Assembly: GCA_001931905.2 (NCBI GenBank)
Contig: MSJI02000001.1
Coordinates: forward strand, 1 to 49,026
Length of the DNA stretch: 49,026 nucleotides
Source of the DNA: Cladosporium sp. IMV 00045
Taxonomy: Eukaryota > Ascomycota > Dothideomycetes > Cladosporiales > Cladosporiaceae
Direction: 5' to 3'
The notes under the pieces are model-generated. The model was given only the letters and a program-made list of their open reading frames with translations, searched no databases and was not told the origin of the DNA. The position numbers and the translations under genes were made by a program. Shown here in pieces: positions 21,283-31,701 of this stretch. Each line of letters opens with the position of its first letter. Position 1 is the first letter of the stretch.

Positions 21283-22697
21283 CTATATACCCATCTCATT
21301 GCGGTATACGGCCTCCATCTCTCGTCGTACCGCCACAGCCTGAGACTTTTCGCTCCATTCAACATCCTGCCAACTCAAACCCTTGCCTTGTTGAGTGTCG
21401 GTCTTCAACACCAAGCCGTGTGCCAGTCCAATTGGCAAGCCCTCAATTATCAAGGAATCCCGAGCAGGCATTAGCTTGCCATATACCATGAAGCCGCCCT
21501 CGCCATCGAGCTTCTCCCCAGCCTTGAGATCGCGCTTCGCAGTCGCAACGACATCTCCCGCAAACGTCTTGCACGACCCCGTAGGCTCGCCTCTACACAT
21601 GATGGTCGCTACACTCACGCCGAGCTCCAGTCCAATCAGATGATATGGTTTACTCTGCGCAGCGTAGCGGCCAGTGGAGTCGGTCTTCATGCCATACTGC
21701 GCAAAGCATTCCCTCTGATATTCACCCGGTGCCTCAAACACGACATAGACACCCCAGCGGAGGTCATTGAACACAGGGCGGCCATCTGTTCCAAGGCATG
21801 AGACGACTTCCACCGTTCCTTTGGCGTCAAGCTGGCCGCCATCTTCAGCTGGCTTCAGCACTTGAGGCAAGTCATGGATGCCGCATGGAGGGAACCGCAG
21901 CCCATTCTTTGGCGGTGTCAGGTCGCAAGCATTCGCAACAGCGGCCATTTCTAACGCGCTCTTCGTGCCGTCCAGGAAAGAATTGAACATCTGCGGATTG
22001 AGATCTTTCGTTTGTTCTTCAGTCAGGCCGTAATGCGACCAGACCGTGGCCGGCGTCGACGCGTGGTAAGCAGGCAAGTGCTTCGTTCCCTTTCCAGCGC
22101 ACACGACATCGAAACCAGCCGTGCGCGCCCAGTCCACAAGTTCCGCGATCAGGGCAGGCTGGTCACCATATGCCATGCTGTAGATGATTCCCGCTTCCTC
22201 CGCTTTGCGAGCAAGAAGCGGACCGGCAAGGACATCGGCTTCAACATTGATCATGACAATATGTTTCTTGTGCTCGCAGCATAATAAAACGTGGCGAACG
22301 CCCGCAGCCGGGTTGCCCGTCACTTCCAGAATGACATCCGCGCCAGATGTAGCGATGAGCTCCGCCGAGTCTGTGGTGATTGCTGTCTTATCGGCAGAGA
22401 TGCCCTCCGCAACTGACATCGATGCTTTCGAATCGTACTTCTCCTCTGGAAATCCAGTCCGCTTGAGAGCCGCAAGTGCTCGATCTTTCGACAAGTCTGC
22501 GATGCCAGCTAAACGCATGCCGGGTGATCGATGGACTTGCGATATGACTAAAGCTCATCAGCTTTCAGATCCAACGAACCACATAATATCATCTACAACT
22601 CACACATCGATCCAAACTTGCCCGCGCCAATCAGCCCGATCTGTATGGGCTTCCCGCTGGCCTCACGCTCCGCCAATTTGGTTGACAGGCTTGTCAT
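21283..22697 (-). CDS. Homoserine-dehydrogenase-like oxidoreductase with SAF domain (COG4091 type)
   Basis: Predicted NAD(P)-dependent oxidoreductase; the substrate is unknown. Model: complement(21283..22547, 22604..22697), 1359 nt, 452 aa; intron 22548..22603 is gtgagt...gctttag. Exon 1 carries the nucleotide-binding loop GLIGAGKFGSM, completed by FISQVHRSPGMRLAGIADLS in exon 2. The middle resembles the homoserine dehydrogenase core (ADVILEVTGNPAAGVRH; INVEADVLAGPLLARKAEEAG). The C-terminus has a SAF-like segment (DVVATAKRDLKAGEKLDGEGG) ending ARDSLIIEGLPIGLAHG. This arrangement is known mainly from bacteria, where members sit in sugar or polyol catabolic clusters. It should not be taken for the threonine-pathway enzyme. 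No metabolic partner is adjacent. Confidence 0.82.
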
Positions 22698-23373
22698 TTT
22701 GCAAGTACTTCTTCCGATAGATGTTTCCAAATATTAGACAAGGTACCACTGATCAGACAAAACTCGAAATATCGAGGCATGTGACATATATGTAATGACC
22801 TGTGTCGCAGAGACCTTGGCTCCGAAGGCCTCGTCTCGAGGTCACACCCCGCATCGTAGCATCGAACTCTCTCGGTAAAGAATGAGCACCACCTGGTTTG
22901 CCGGTAATAAGATCTCGAGTCACTTCTTTCCCAAAGTGTCTTTTTGGTCTGGTATGCGCCTCGCCATTACTTTGCGCAATATCTTCTGACAAGGCCAGGG
23001 CTTATCACCTTCTCAAGTTGCAGACACATCATGGATCTCCACCCACACATATCGTCCAAAACTCGTCGTCGATATCAACAGACCTCGATCCACTAGACAA
23101 CCGTTCACTGCTACATGTGCACGTGTGAAGCACCCTCGACGCACCGGTGGAACAATAACTCCTGAAGAAGCCATTCGCTCCGAAGAAGCAACATGATGTC
23201 ATTACGAAGCTATCTGCAAATTGGTTTTTGACACTTCGTTCCCAGTGACAAGAAAAACATTGTTGCCAAGTTGTTCACGCTCGTCAAACTCATAAGAATC
23301 CCGCGACCGGCTCGTTGTCTTGTGTCGTTAGGCAGCCCGTCGAGCTCCAAGCTGATACCTTGATGGAGAGATA
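22698..23373. other. Intergenic
   Basis: Nothing supported. It is the upstream region of the leftward oxidoreductase and the 3' side of the fasciclin gene. Confidence 0.5.
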
Positions 23374-24660
23374 TCACATCGCGAAGGCCACGGCACCCAT
23401 AATCGCTGCGGCTGCACCCATGACTGGAGCGCCATTCAAGATTCCTGCGTTCACAGTCTGCTCCACCGGCGCGCTGCTGGTAGTCGTCGAGGCGTTGCCA
23501 GTTGTGTTCGTAGCATCTGGTGCTCCAGTGACCAGGGCAGCGGCAACGAAGCTCGTGGTCTGTGCCAGCTCGCTGAAGACGGAAGTCTCTGGCTGAACAC
23601 CAGAAGTGAAGGGCACAAAGGATTCTAGGCTCGCCGTAGCAATGTCTGAGCCTTCGCTGGGCTCAGCATCTGGAGTGGCTGGGTTCAAAACCTCATCGAT
23701 GAAATGCAGAACGCCGTTCTCGATGAGCACGTCTGAGTTGATTACTCGTGCCGAGTTGACAAACACAGCTCCGTCGGCGGAGATGGTAATCTCAACATCC
23801 TCACCAGCCAGGGTGGTGAGACTAGTGTTGGTGAGAGAGGTGCTGTAGCCGACTGTACCTTGGATGACGTGGTACTGCAAGGTCTTTGCAAGCTGCTCGT
23901 CTGTGATGTTTCCGGCTGCGCTGGCGATCTTCTGGAAAGCGTCGTTGTTTGGCGCAAATATAGTGACATCTGACAACTCCTCAAGTGGATGAACGAGGTC
24001 GGCCTGGGTGGTTGCACCGGCAAGTGCTGTGAAGTTGCCCGAGATGAACGTCTGGGACACACTCAAGGGAATGAGTAGCAGCTTGTCTATGATGTGGATG
24101 ACACCATTGTCGAATTCGAGATCCTGTGTCTGTTAGCACATCGCGATCAGAAGGCCCATCGAAACTCGACTTACAGCAACGACGACTTGACTGGTCGACT
24201 TAATACCACTGGTAACAATAGCATTGCCATCATCGTTCAAGCTGACAGACACAACCTGGCCGCCTGTCACATTACTTCCGCTGACTTCCCCGTCGAGCAC
24301 AATCCCAGAGTAATTGAGATAGCTAGGCACAAATTGAGGGGTTTCGACAATATCCTCCGCCTTGATGATGCCGTGGAAGAGGTGATACCTCAAGATCTGC
24401 TCGATCAGGCCTGGATCAAGAGCAGCTTCATCGACGCTGAAGATTCCGCCTTGCTGCACGATTGCTGCGAGAGCATCGTCGCTCGGCGCAAAGAGCGTGA
24501 CGTTCTCTTGTGTTGCGAGGAACCCAGTTGTGTTGGAGACTTCTCCGAGCAGGTTGACAAGCGTCGAGAGAGTTGGTTGACCAGCAAGGACTGTCCCCAA
24601 ATCCTGGGCTTGGACAACAGTAGCCAAGCAGGTTACAAAGAAGAGGCTGTTGGCGCGCAT
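23374..24660 (-). CDS. Fasciclin (FAS1) two-domain protein, probably GPI-anchored
   Basis: Cell-surface adhesion-type protein. Model: complement(23374..24123, 24175..24660), 1236 nt, 411 aa; intron 24124..24174 is gtaagt...acacag. A signal peptide (MRANSLFFVTCLATVVQA) precedes the first FAS1 domain (about 25-165), which has VTLFAPSDDALAAI and ILRYHLFHGII. The second domain (about 170-310) has VTIFAPNNDAFQKI, LQYHVIQG and NGVLHFIDEVLNP. The last part is Ser/Thr/Ala-rich and ends in a hydrophobic tail (APVMGAAAAIMGAVAFAM), typical of a GPI attachment signal. Several N-x-T sites are present. The intron falls between the two domains. A TATA box lies about 111 nt upstream of the ATG. Confidence 0.92.
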
Positions 24661-24770
24661 CGATCTTGAATGCTGCAGCGATGATCGTTTGATTGTTGAT
24701 TGGTAGGAGCGTATGATTGTTCGATGTTCGTTGTTGATTTCATCGTCTTCTTCGCAGCGGCAGACCGGGA

Positions 24771-24776
24771 TTTATA
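24771..24776 (-). promoter_or_regulatory. TATA box of FAS1 gene
   Basis: TATAAA on the minus strand, 111-116 nt before the fasciclin ATG. Confidence 0.5.
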
Positions 24777-24886
24777 GCAATCCTCGTCGTTAGACTCTCC
24801 ATGATCATACAGAATGCTCGTCGCGATCAATTGATGTTGACAAAAAGTCAATGACATCAGTATCTGCTCGTTTTGTATAGAATTAA

Positions 24887-25084
24887 TTGGCAATTGCTGC
24901 GAATACGAGATGTTTTCACGTGGTTGTAGTTGGCGGTGGCAGTGCACCATCCTGCGCAGGTGTTGTTTGGGCTCGCTTAAGTCTATCAAGCGACCTGGGA
25001 ATCGAAGTCACAACACTCTACATAATAAGCAGGAAGCTCTTTGCCATGTCGCTAATTTTGGATTGCATTTTGGCATTTGGGTAG
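24887..25084 (+). pseudogene. Possible relic of a GMC oxidoreductase N-terminus
   Basis: The plus frame reads HVVVVGGGSA, then a short insertion, then VVWARLSLSSDLGIEVT. GMC flavoenzymes begin with a very similar FAD-binding unit (VVGGGSAG..V.A.RLSE....V). No ATG precedes it in frame (only TTG), the motif is interrupted, and no further GMC motif follows. It may be a decayed fragment, or chance. Confidence 0.22.
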
Positions 25085-26048
25085 ACAATGCTAGCAGCGC
25101 AAGCGCACGATGAAGTTTACTATCCTCAATCGATGGGGAGGTCATCTGTGAACGTTTACACGACAACTTACTATGCTCACATCCAGAAGTATTGCTCAGA
25201 TCATGTCAGAGCTCGAGCACGATCTCAGTCTCCGAGGTATAGTACATGACCACGATGCTCAGTGAGCAGCCTAAGTGCGGGCTCCGCAGTGCATGCGTTT
25301 ACGGGCTCTTGTCATTGCTCCCTTATTGCATCCAACGATGCGAATGCGAGACCTTCAGACAAACATACATCCCCAAATCAAGAGAAATCTCGCTTGCGCC
25401 GGTCGTAGGCCTGGTATAAATAACTGGAGAGCACTGGTCCATAACGCCATGGAATCGATAGACCAGTCGAATAGTGCGGACACCGTAGTCTGGCGCCAAA
25501 GAATCAAGCACTCAGACTGTGTCATGTTTACTCTTCTGTCGTTCTGTACTGTGGCGTTTGCTGTACGGACGGCACTGCCTCAAAGACGGTCCCAAAAGGC
25601 TTGATCAAATGACAATCAATGACCTCGGCAACTCGTCGGGGAGAGTGGTATTTGCTCTTGCATAAGAACCATCGAGTCAGACCATTGGAGGTCGTCACGA
25701 GGTGTACCATATATATCACGGTGCCTAACAGTCTCGTTCACGGCAAGGCAGGTAGAAAGCGAGGTCGATTATCAACCGACACGAGCTGTTATCTTCTTGT
25801 GAAAAGTAATCATGAGGACATAGTATCAACAAGTGAGATACGGAGCTATGTGGGTACGACCGATCCGAGTTCATGACTGAGGCTTCCAAGTGAGAGTAAA
25901 ATCTTCCTGCATGCTCTGCCTGACAATGATCGTAAGGCAAAAGTGATCTTTCATCTCGGAGCAACAATAATTTTGTGAAAGACCCTGCAGGTCATTAGAA
26001 TCTTGACGGACTCGCTAGCTTAAACACAATTGACCATAACGCACCATT

Positions 26049-26328
26049 TCAAGCTAGACGTTGTGAGCGATCGATGGCATTGCCAGCAGAGCTCGACATA
26101 CCAGCAACAGAGTTGCCAGTACTCTCAGCCAGATTGTTGCCTCCGCCTCCTACGACACTGTTTACACCGCCGGCAGTTCCAGATAACACATCACCGGCGC
26201 CACTCTGTATTCATATGTTGGTCTCCACTGCAACGTTTCGGATTTGCAGCTGTACTCACCTCGATTTGAGGCAAAGGAAGTGCGAACGCACTCGTCAGGA
26301 GCGTGAGGAGAACCAACCGAATGTACAT
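26049..26328 (-). CDS. Small secreted Gly/Ser-rich protein, 74 aa, two exons
   Basis: Not recognised by family. Model: complement(26049..26204, 26260..26328), 225 nt. Exon 1 is exactly 23 codons and is nearly all signal peptide (MYIRLVLLTLLTSAFALPLP). The intron 26205..26259 is 55 nt, gtgagt...atacag, phase 0. Exon 2 gives about 50 residues rich in Gly, Ser, Asn and Ala (SGAGDVLSGTAGG; VVGGGGNNLAEST; SVAGMSSSAGNAI) and ends in TGA with no cysteine. A TATA-like box (TATATAAG) lies about 127 nt upstream. Cysteine-free small secreted proteins of this type occur in fungi as wall or matrix proteins or candidate effectors, but the function is open. It sits next to the secreted FAS1 gene. Confidence 0.72.
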
Positions 26329-26454
26329 GGTCTCGAGAGAAGCGTGAAGGAATGGGAAGTGAATTGGTGGATAAAACGTACAATTCGATCGAGGTAAATG
26401 AGTACAGCTGAAGTTAAATTCCGAGTCAATCTCGAGGAGAAGGCATCATGTGAA

Positions 26455-26462
26455 CTTATATA
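26455..26462 (-). promoter_or_regulatory. TATA-like box of the 74-aa secreted protein gene
   Basis: TATATAAG on the minus strand, 127-134 nt before the ATG. Confidence 0.4.
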
Positions 26463-27444
26463 TGATCGCACAGTATTATCATAAGATGTTAATTCGTTCA
26501 AGTGAGCACAAACATCAGACCACAAACCACCCAATTGAAGCCAGAGATTGGAGTCTAAACTGTGATCGTCGCAAGTTCTGAGAGCTCTCAAGCTTTCCAA
26601 GCACTTATTATACTTGATACTACCAAAACAATGACTGTGCCATATTATAAGGCCATAGGATTAGCATTTAGAATGGTTTGGCCTCAGCCCGTTGATAGCT
26701 GATATCTCATTCGCCAGTCATATGAACCTTGCACCCTTCGTAGGTTCTGGCCAATAGCTCAACAAAGTTGTTCACAGGCTCTTATCAGTTTGCCAATGGT
26801 GATAAGCTTGATATTCCACGTGGTGTTCATGCAGGCCCAAAGGGGTGGGGAAACGCATAGATGCCTTGCCCAAGCTCTCGGAATCACATCTCAACCAACG
26901 TCTATACATATTCCGAAATTGACACAACCTTCGCACCGACTTTGTTGCTCTCGGCAGATCCAGATACTTGCTTTCATGCGAAGTCTCACAAGGCCCAATG
27001 TGGTTTTCGATTGTATCGAAGACGCCACGCCTGCACAGATGCTCGCCTCGGCGCCGACAGCTCCCTTTTCCTTGAGACTGTATCACAAAACACTGATAAG
27101 AATCTATAACATGCCTATATGCCGCAAAGGTCTCACGCTCTGATCGAGAGGAGGTAGTCGGATCTTGTCGCTCTCTTGCAATACCGAGGGGCTCTCTTCT
27201 TCATGCGGTAAATGCTTTGATTGCAGCGCCATCGTGGCACTCAAACCGCAGAAGAAATGCATCGACCTTGGACTGGACTGGAAAGTTGCTGTGATTAGTT
27301 GACGGCTTCTATGATCGGCATATTGCAACACTGTCAATGTTGACAATTAAGAAATCTGGGTTGCTCGGTCAGCGTGACTGCCCGCCGTCAAAATAGAATG
27401 CAAGGTGCTGCGATATGCACCTCAATCACAGCCGTGAGGTTGGC

Positions 27445-27450
27445 TATAAA
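27445..27450 (+). promoter_or_regulatory. TATA box of GT2 gene
   Basis: TATAAA 74-79 nt before the proposed ATG at 27524. Confidence 0.45.
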
Positions 27451-27523
27451 TGAGGGCAGTCCAGTGGACTTATGGGAGGTCGTAGTAGGCCCATCAAACC
27501 AAGCCGCCTGCTGGCAAACCAAG

Positions 27524-29815
27524 ATGGCACCTTTCCGACCATCATTATGGTTGGCAATGCCGCCTACTGCTTTCCTAAGCCTTGCATCATTGCTTACTTA
27601 CCTAGTCTTCCGCATCTATTACCTCTCAACTGCCGAGCCGGCAGAGTCCGATCCATCGAACGACGAGCTAAGAGCACCACGACTTCGTACCGTTGCTCTT
27701 CCATGGATCTTCTTTGGTCTTGAATTTATCATCCTAAGTATGCTGATCACTCGACCACACGCACCCTGCCTGGACTAACGCTCACAGTTCCAAACGCCAT
27801 CCCATACCTCCTTCGACTTATCGCCATTAAGCCTGCCAAACGGGAACAGCAACGCCTGATCGGAGATGACGTTCCGAACGTAGATGTCCTCATCACAACC
27901 TGCAACGAAGATGTGCAGGTAGTCATGGACACTGTCAGAGCAGCTTGCGTGCTGGACTACCCAAAAGACCGATATCGCATCTTCGTCTGCGATGATGGCG
28001 CTTCCCTAGAGTTGAGGACCGCCGTTGAGGACCATGCTGTACAATGTTCGCATCTACACTACCACGCGCGTGTCAAAGGCCCTATCAAGGACTACAAAGC
28101 CGGCAATCTCAACGCAGGCTTACAGTACTCCGGGTCCCTACATCCTCTGACTTTTTCTTGGCCTGTATCGCAAGAGACCTTGGCTGCTCAAGAGGGGAGC
28201 TCAGTGACACCGAAGTCACCCGCTGTTGCTGAATATAGTGTCGACTGCAGCACGATCGACCTGGGTGTCGAACATGGTGTCCCGGTCTATACGAAGCTCG
28301 CACCATGGGGACAATATGTTGCTGGCTTGGATGCAGACATGATCCCAGAGCCACACTGGCTGCGCGCCCTTGTCCCTCATATCGAATCTGACCCGAAGTG
28401 TGCGATGGTGTGCCCACCACAGGTAAGTTCTTAGCCTGCGAACACGCACTTCAACATCTAGTGAGGCTGAAACCTGGTTGAGACATTCTATGATATCCCT
28501 CTTGACGATCCTCTCACCCAGACCATGTCTCACTTCGCCGGAATGACAGAAGTCATCAACGATGCCCTGGGTCATGCGGACTGCTTGGGGTCTGGATATG
28601 TCATGCGAAGGGCAGCCCTTGAAGCCATTGGAGGCTTTCCAACTGAATCGCTCTCTGAAGATGTATGCTGTTCCGCCACCTTGCTCGGCGCTGGATGGAA
28701 GACTGGCTTCGTGCCAGAAGCTGTCCAATATGGATCCGTACCGGAGTCGTTTCTCGGACATGTCAAGCAAAGAACTCGCTGGGTAAGTCATTACCTAAGG
28801 CTAGATCTCGAGGCGCCTTGCTAACTCTAGTCTAGTGGATTGGTCACATTCAGACCGCGATGCTCTTCAAACTCCGCATGAGCTCCCGAGCAAAACATCT
28901 CAATTTCAGACAACGGCTGACTGGCTTCGCTTTTGATCTCCGCCAGCTTGTCCAGATCCCAATCGCTCTCAGCTACATCATCATTCCATTCGTTCTTCTG
29001 TCTGGCAGTCCTCTGGTGTTCTGGGGAAACGGAGCCCAACTCAAGATGCTCATTCGTCTTGTCTCGATCTGGAGTGCCTGTCACTGGCTTCACAACGGCA
29101 TCATGGGCGCCATCGCTGGAACAGGGAACGACTTCACAGCATATGACGTCCGCATGGCTTCTTACGATTCCGAGATGGAACAGTGGTTGAGCCCCTGTAA
29201 GCCTTCTCCATATCTCTTCTCATCAACTCAATGCTGACTCCTCCAGACTACTTCGTCGCATTCATGCGCTCTTTCGTTCTGCCAAAAGCTCTCGGAGGCG
29301 CAACTACGGGCTTCAAAGCATCTGGTAGTATCTCGAGCGATCTTCAAGAGCGTTCGGCAAGTAATCGCGCACCACTTCTTCGCCGACTAAGAGTTACTTT
29401 CTTTCACCATCACGCTATTATCCACGTGATCTTCGTGTCCGCTTGCGTCGGCGGTGTCGCTTTTAACTTCGCTCGTACGTTTAGCCCGACCAACATCCCT
29501 AATTTGTGGGACACCACTCCTCTCATCTCCACCACCCAGAAAATCACTTTTCTGGTTACCCGCTTGGGCTGGCCGCCGCTCTTCTGGTTGCAGTTCATCG
29601 CTTCGGCTCTGACACCTATCACGTACACTCTTTGGCCGCCAACTCAGCCTGATCGTGAGGAGTTGCTTGATCGAGATGCAAAGACTGGGCTGGCTTATCC
29701 GAAGCCAGAGGCGAGGATGCCGAGGAGGACGGTCTTGGGCGGTTGGCGATATGGAAGAGCGACTTTCTCTATGGTGTACACCATGGTTCTGTTTGTCGCT
29801 AATGAGGTCGTGTAA
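27524..29815 (+). CDS. GT2 processive glycosyltransferase, cellulose-synthase-like, five exons
   Basis: Membrane enzyme that probably polymerises a beta-linked surface polysaccharide from a UDP-sugar; the product is unknown. Model: join(27524..27737, 27788..28422, 28483..28782, 28836..29196, 29247..29815), 2079 nt, 692 aa. Two N-terminal membrane helices are followed by the GT-A domain: VDVLITTCNEDV, FVCDDGAS (first Asp), GLDADMIPEPHW (DxD), LSEDVCCS (catalytic Asp) and the QRTRW product-binding motif right before an intron. After it come membrane helices (LVQIPIALSYIIIPFVLLSG; IIHVIFVSACVGGVAF; LFWLQFIASALTPITYTLW). The introns are 50-60 nt. A long loop (about 28120-28260) interrupts the GT domain. 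A GT2 of this broad type is needed for hyphal growth on surfaces in Zymoseptoria; whether this is its orthologue is untested. Confidence 0.92.
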
Positions 29816-30384
29816 TCTATTCCTGGCCAGGTTGAAGTGTTTTCGTAATGCGCGACCGTTTCGAAGAGTTGGGATTCGTCGGTACGCCATAATGTTTGTT
29901 AGTAATTGTTGATAGCATTTTGATAATTTTCTGCATATTGCTTTGCTCAGACGACAATTTCTTCCGCCATTCGGCCACCTTCGTAGTGAATTAGTCTGAG
30001 GACACTGGCATGCTCAGGTTTAGTACATCGTAATGCTCCCGCTGCGGGTATGCATGAGACGTGGCGCCGCAATGAGGCGTTTGCTTTGTGCAACCTTCTT
30101 ACATGAGCTGATGAAACGAGCAACCAATCGTCAGCAGACTCGTGCTGTGCACGAAGGCTGTGCTTAGCGTGAGGATGATGGTACTGCATCCACGCTCACG
30201 CCTTGGATAAGGGCAAGGCATGATCGGATCTAATGTTTTCGGCGTCATGCTCAGCATCTCGACCAGTATATCGAATACTCAACTCGCCAACCGCCTGGAA
30301 TCAACGCCTTCTATCATATCTTTTGGGACTCAGCTCGTCAAATAATACTTGAACAGCACCGAGCCGCGTGACTTCGAGTCGGTA
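29816..30384. other. Intergenic
   Basis: No gene is supported. It holds the 3' side of the GT2 gene and the promoter side of the next rightward gene. No clear TATA box was seen. Confidence 0.5.
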
Positions 30385-31701
30385 ATGGATGCTTCATCTG
30401 GTGGAGCACCCGACATGGGCGACACGAGCTACCATAAGAAGAAAGCATCTAGGAAGAGGAGGGAGCGGAAGCAGCAACAGAAACCTCCCGAGGACGAAGT
30501 TGGTCCTGCCAGAGCTGTTCCCAGTGCTGGCAGAAGCCAAGCTGAGAAAACTGATCGACAAATCGTCTGCCCGGGGGCCTCATACAAAGACCTTCGAATA
30601 GACGGGCATGCGAAGGTGCATGCCGGTGACACATACAGCGTTACCAACGTCCACGGGTCATGCGCAGAGTTGCACATACACCAGGTCATGGGAGAAGAGC
30701 AAATTGAGAAAGTCGAATCAGTGCTCTCGGCTCTCATCATCCTCACCATCGTGTTCTTGATGACGGGCGTCCAGTTCTGCACAGCACTGCAGCGCAAGAT
30801 GCTAAAATGGTCTTTATCCCAACGGGTTTCGCATCAGCTCGCCTACCTCGAAGATGCGCTCGGCCACATTCATATGGTAGAAATCGGCATTTGGAACTGG
30901 ACAAGCCTTCATTGCCAAGTCATGATTGCTTTCGAAGGCAAACCGGGCCATCAACGGATCACACACGAGAAATACCGTTTGTTCGACAAATCCGAGAGCG
31001 GAAAGCTGATCGATCCACGGCATCCACCTAAGTTCTCTGCTTTTTTCAAGCCAGGGCGTCATATCCGAATGAGTATTCACTTTGAATCGACCGAAGTTCG
31101 CCAGGACCGATGCCCGAAATGCGAGCTTATACAAAGATGCAATGTCGACTCCGAGACAATATGCAAGCGCTGCGAGTTCAGCTACCGTGGAAATGTTGAC
31201 GAAGACGAGCGTATGACCGAATTGGACGATGACGACGACGACGTCGAGACAGAAGGCCCCCAGTGGCATCGTCTTCATGGCGCCCGTGGTATCGGGAGCA
31301 AAGACACCTATCAATCAGATCCCGCGAGAAACACAGACAAGCCTGGACTTTTTCAACGTATCAGTATTTCCAGAAGCCCTCTCGGGGAGTCGATGCATGC
31401 AACGTTCCAAGCCGTCCAGCCTGGCGAGGATTTTCAGACAGACGACCAGTTGGCTGCCATTCTGCAGGCTGCCGAGGCATACAGCGGGCAACACGCGCTG
31501 AGGGTGCTTTACGAGGCGGCAGTGCGTGGACGGGCGAGCATTCCGACAATCACACAGCGGCCGAGTCTCAATGGCCCTTCGCCGGTAGCGACATCTTTTC
31601 CCGCTATGATGAGTCCAGCAGACCCGTGGCCTGCCAATACGTCTTGTGCCCGCGTCTCGTCTTTCTCGGGTGATATGAAGCGCAAGGCCAAAGTCGAATG
31701 A
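30385..31701 (+). CDS. Ubiquitin-like-domain protein with HET-s-like amyloid motif, membrane segment and Cys cluster
   Basis: Single exon, 438 aa from the first ATG (the frame is open upstream only from a TTG). In order: a basic, disordered N-terminus (KKKASRKRRERKQQQK); residues 67-84 YKDLRIDGHAKVHAGDTY; a hydrophobic helix at about 114-131 (LSALIILTIVFLMTGVQF); a domain at 154-234 (LEDALGHIHMVEIGIW... KPGRHIRMSIHFE) matching the ubiquitin-like domain found beside fungal STAND/NLR-type proteins; CPKC at 243-246 with Cys252, Cys260 and Cys263, which may bind zinc; an acidic run; and a disordered tail. The 67-84 stretch aligns with the HET-s prion repeat pattern (KDIR....ARVQLGN). In a different frame just past the stop (about 31679-31815) sequence ending GYGINHPPSEK looks coding, so a spliced alternative C-terminus via 31585..31693 is possible. 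Role inferred only: signalling or self-recognition. Confidence 0.7.
   Translation: MDASSGGAPDMGDTSYHKKKASRKRRERKQQQKPPEDEVGPARAVPSAGRSQAEKTDRQIVCPGASYKDLRIDGHAKVHAGDTYSVTNVHGSCAELHIHQVMGEEQIEKVESVLSALIILTIVFLMTGVQFCTALQRKMLKWSLSQRVSHQLAYLEDALGHIHMVEIGIWNWTSLHCQVMIAFEGKPGHQRITHEKYRLFDKSESGKLIDPRHPPKFSAFFKPGRHIRMSIHFESTEVRQDRCPKCELIQRCNVDSETICKRCEFSYRGNVDEDERMTELDDDDDDVETEGPQWHRLHGARGIGSKDTYQSDPARNTDKPGLFQRISISRSPLGESMHATFQAVQPGEDFQTDDQLAAILQAAEAYSGQHALRVLYEAAVRGRASIPTITQRPSLNGPSPVATSFPAMMSPADPWPANTSCARVSSFSGDMKRKAKVE

Larger units (their letters stand above)
24661..26048. other. Intergenic with weak relics
   Basis: No firm gene. It contains the FAS1 promoter, a plus-strand frame near 24887-25084 with a GMC-oxidoreductase-like nucleotide-binding motif, and a 26-codon signal-peptide-like frame at 25524-25604. 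Confidence 0.45.
26329..27523. other. Divergent intergenic region
   Basis: About 1.2 kb between the start of the 74-aa secreted protein and the GT2 gene. No gene is supported. TATA-like boxes lie at both ends (26455-26462 minus, 27445-27450 plus). Confidence 0.5.
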
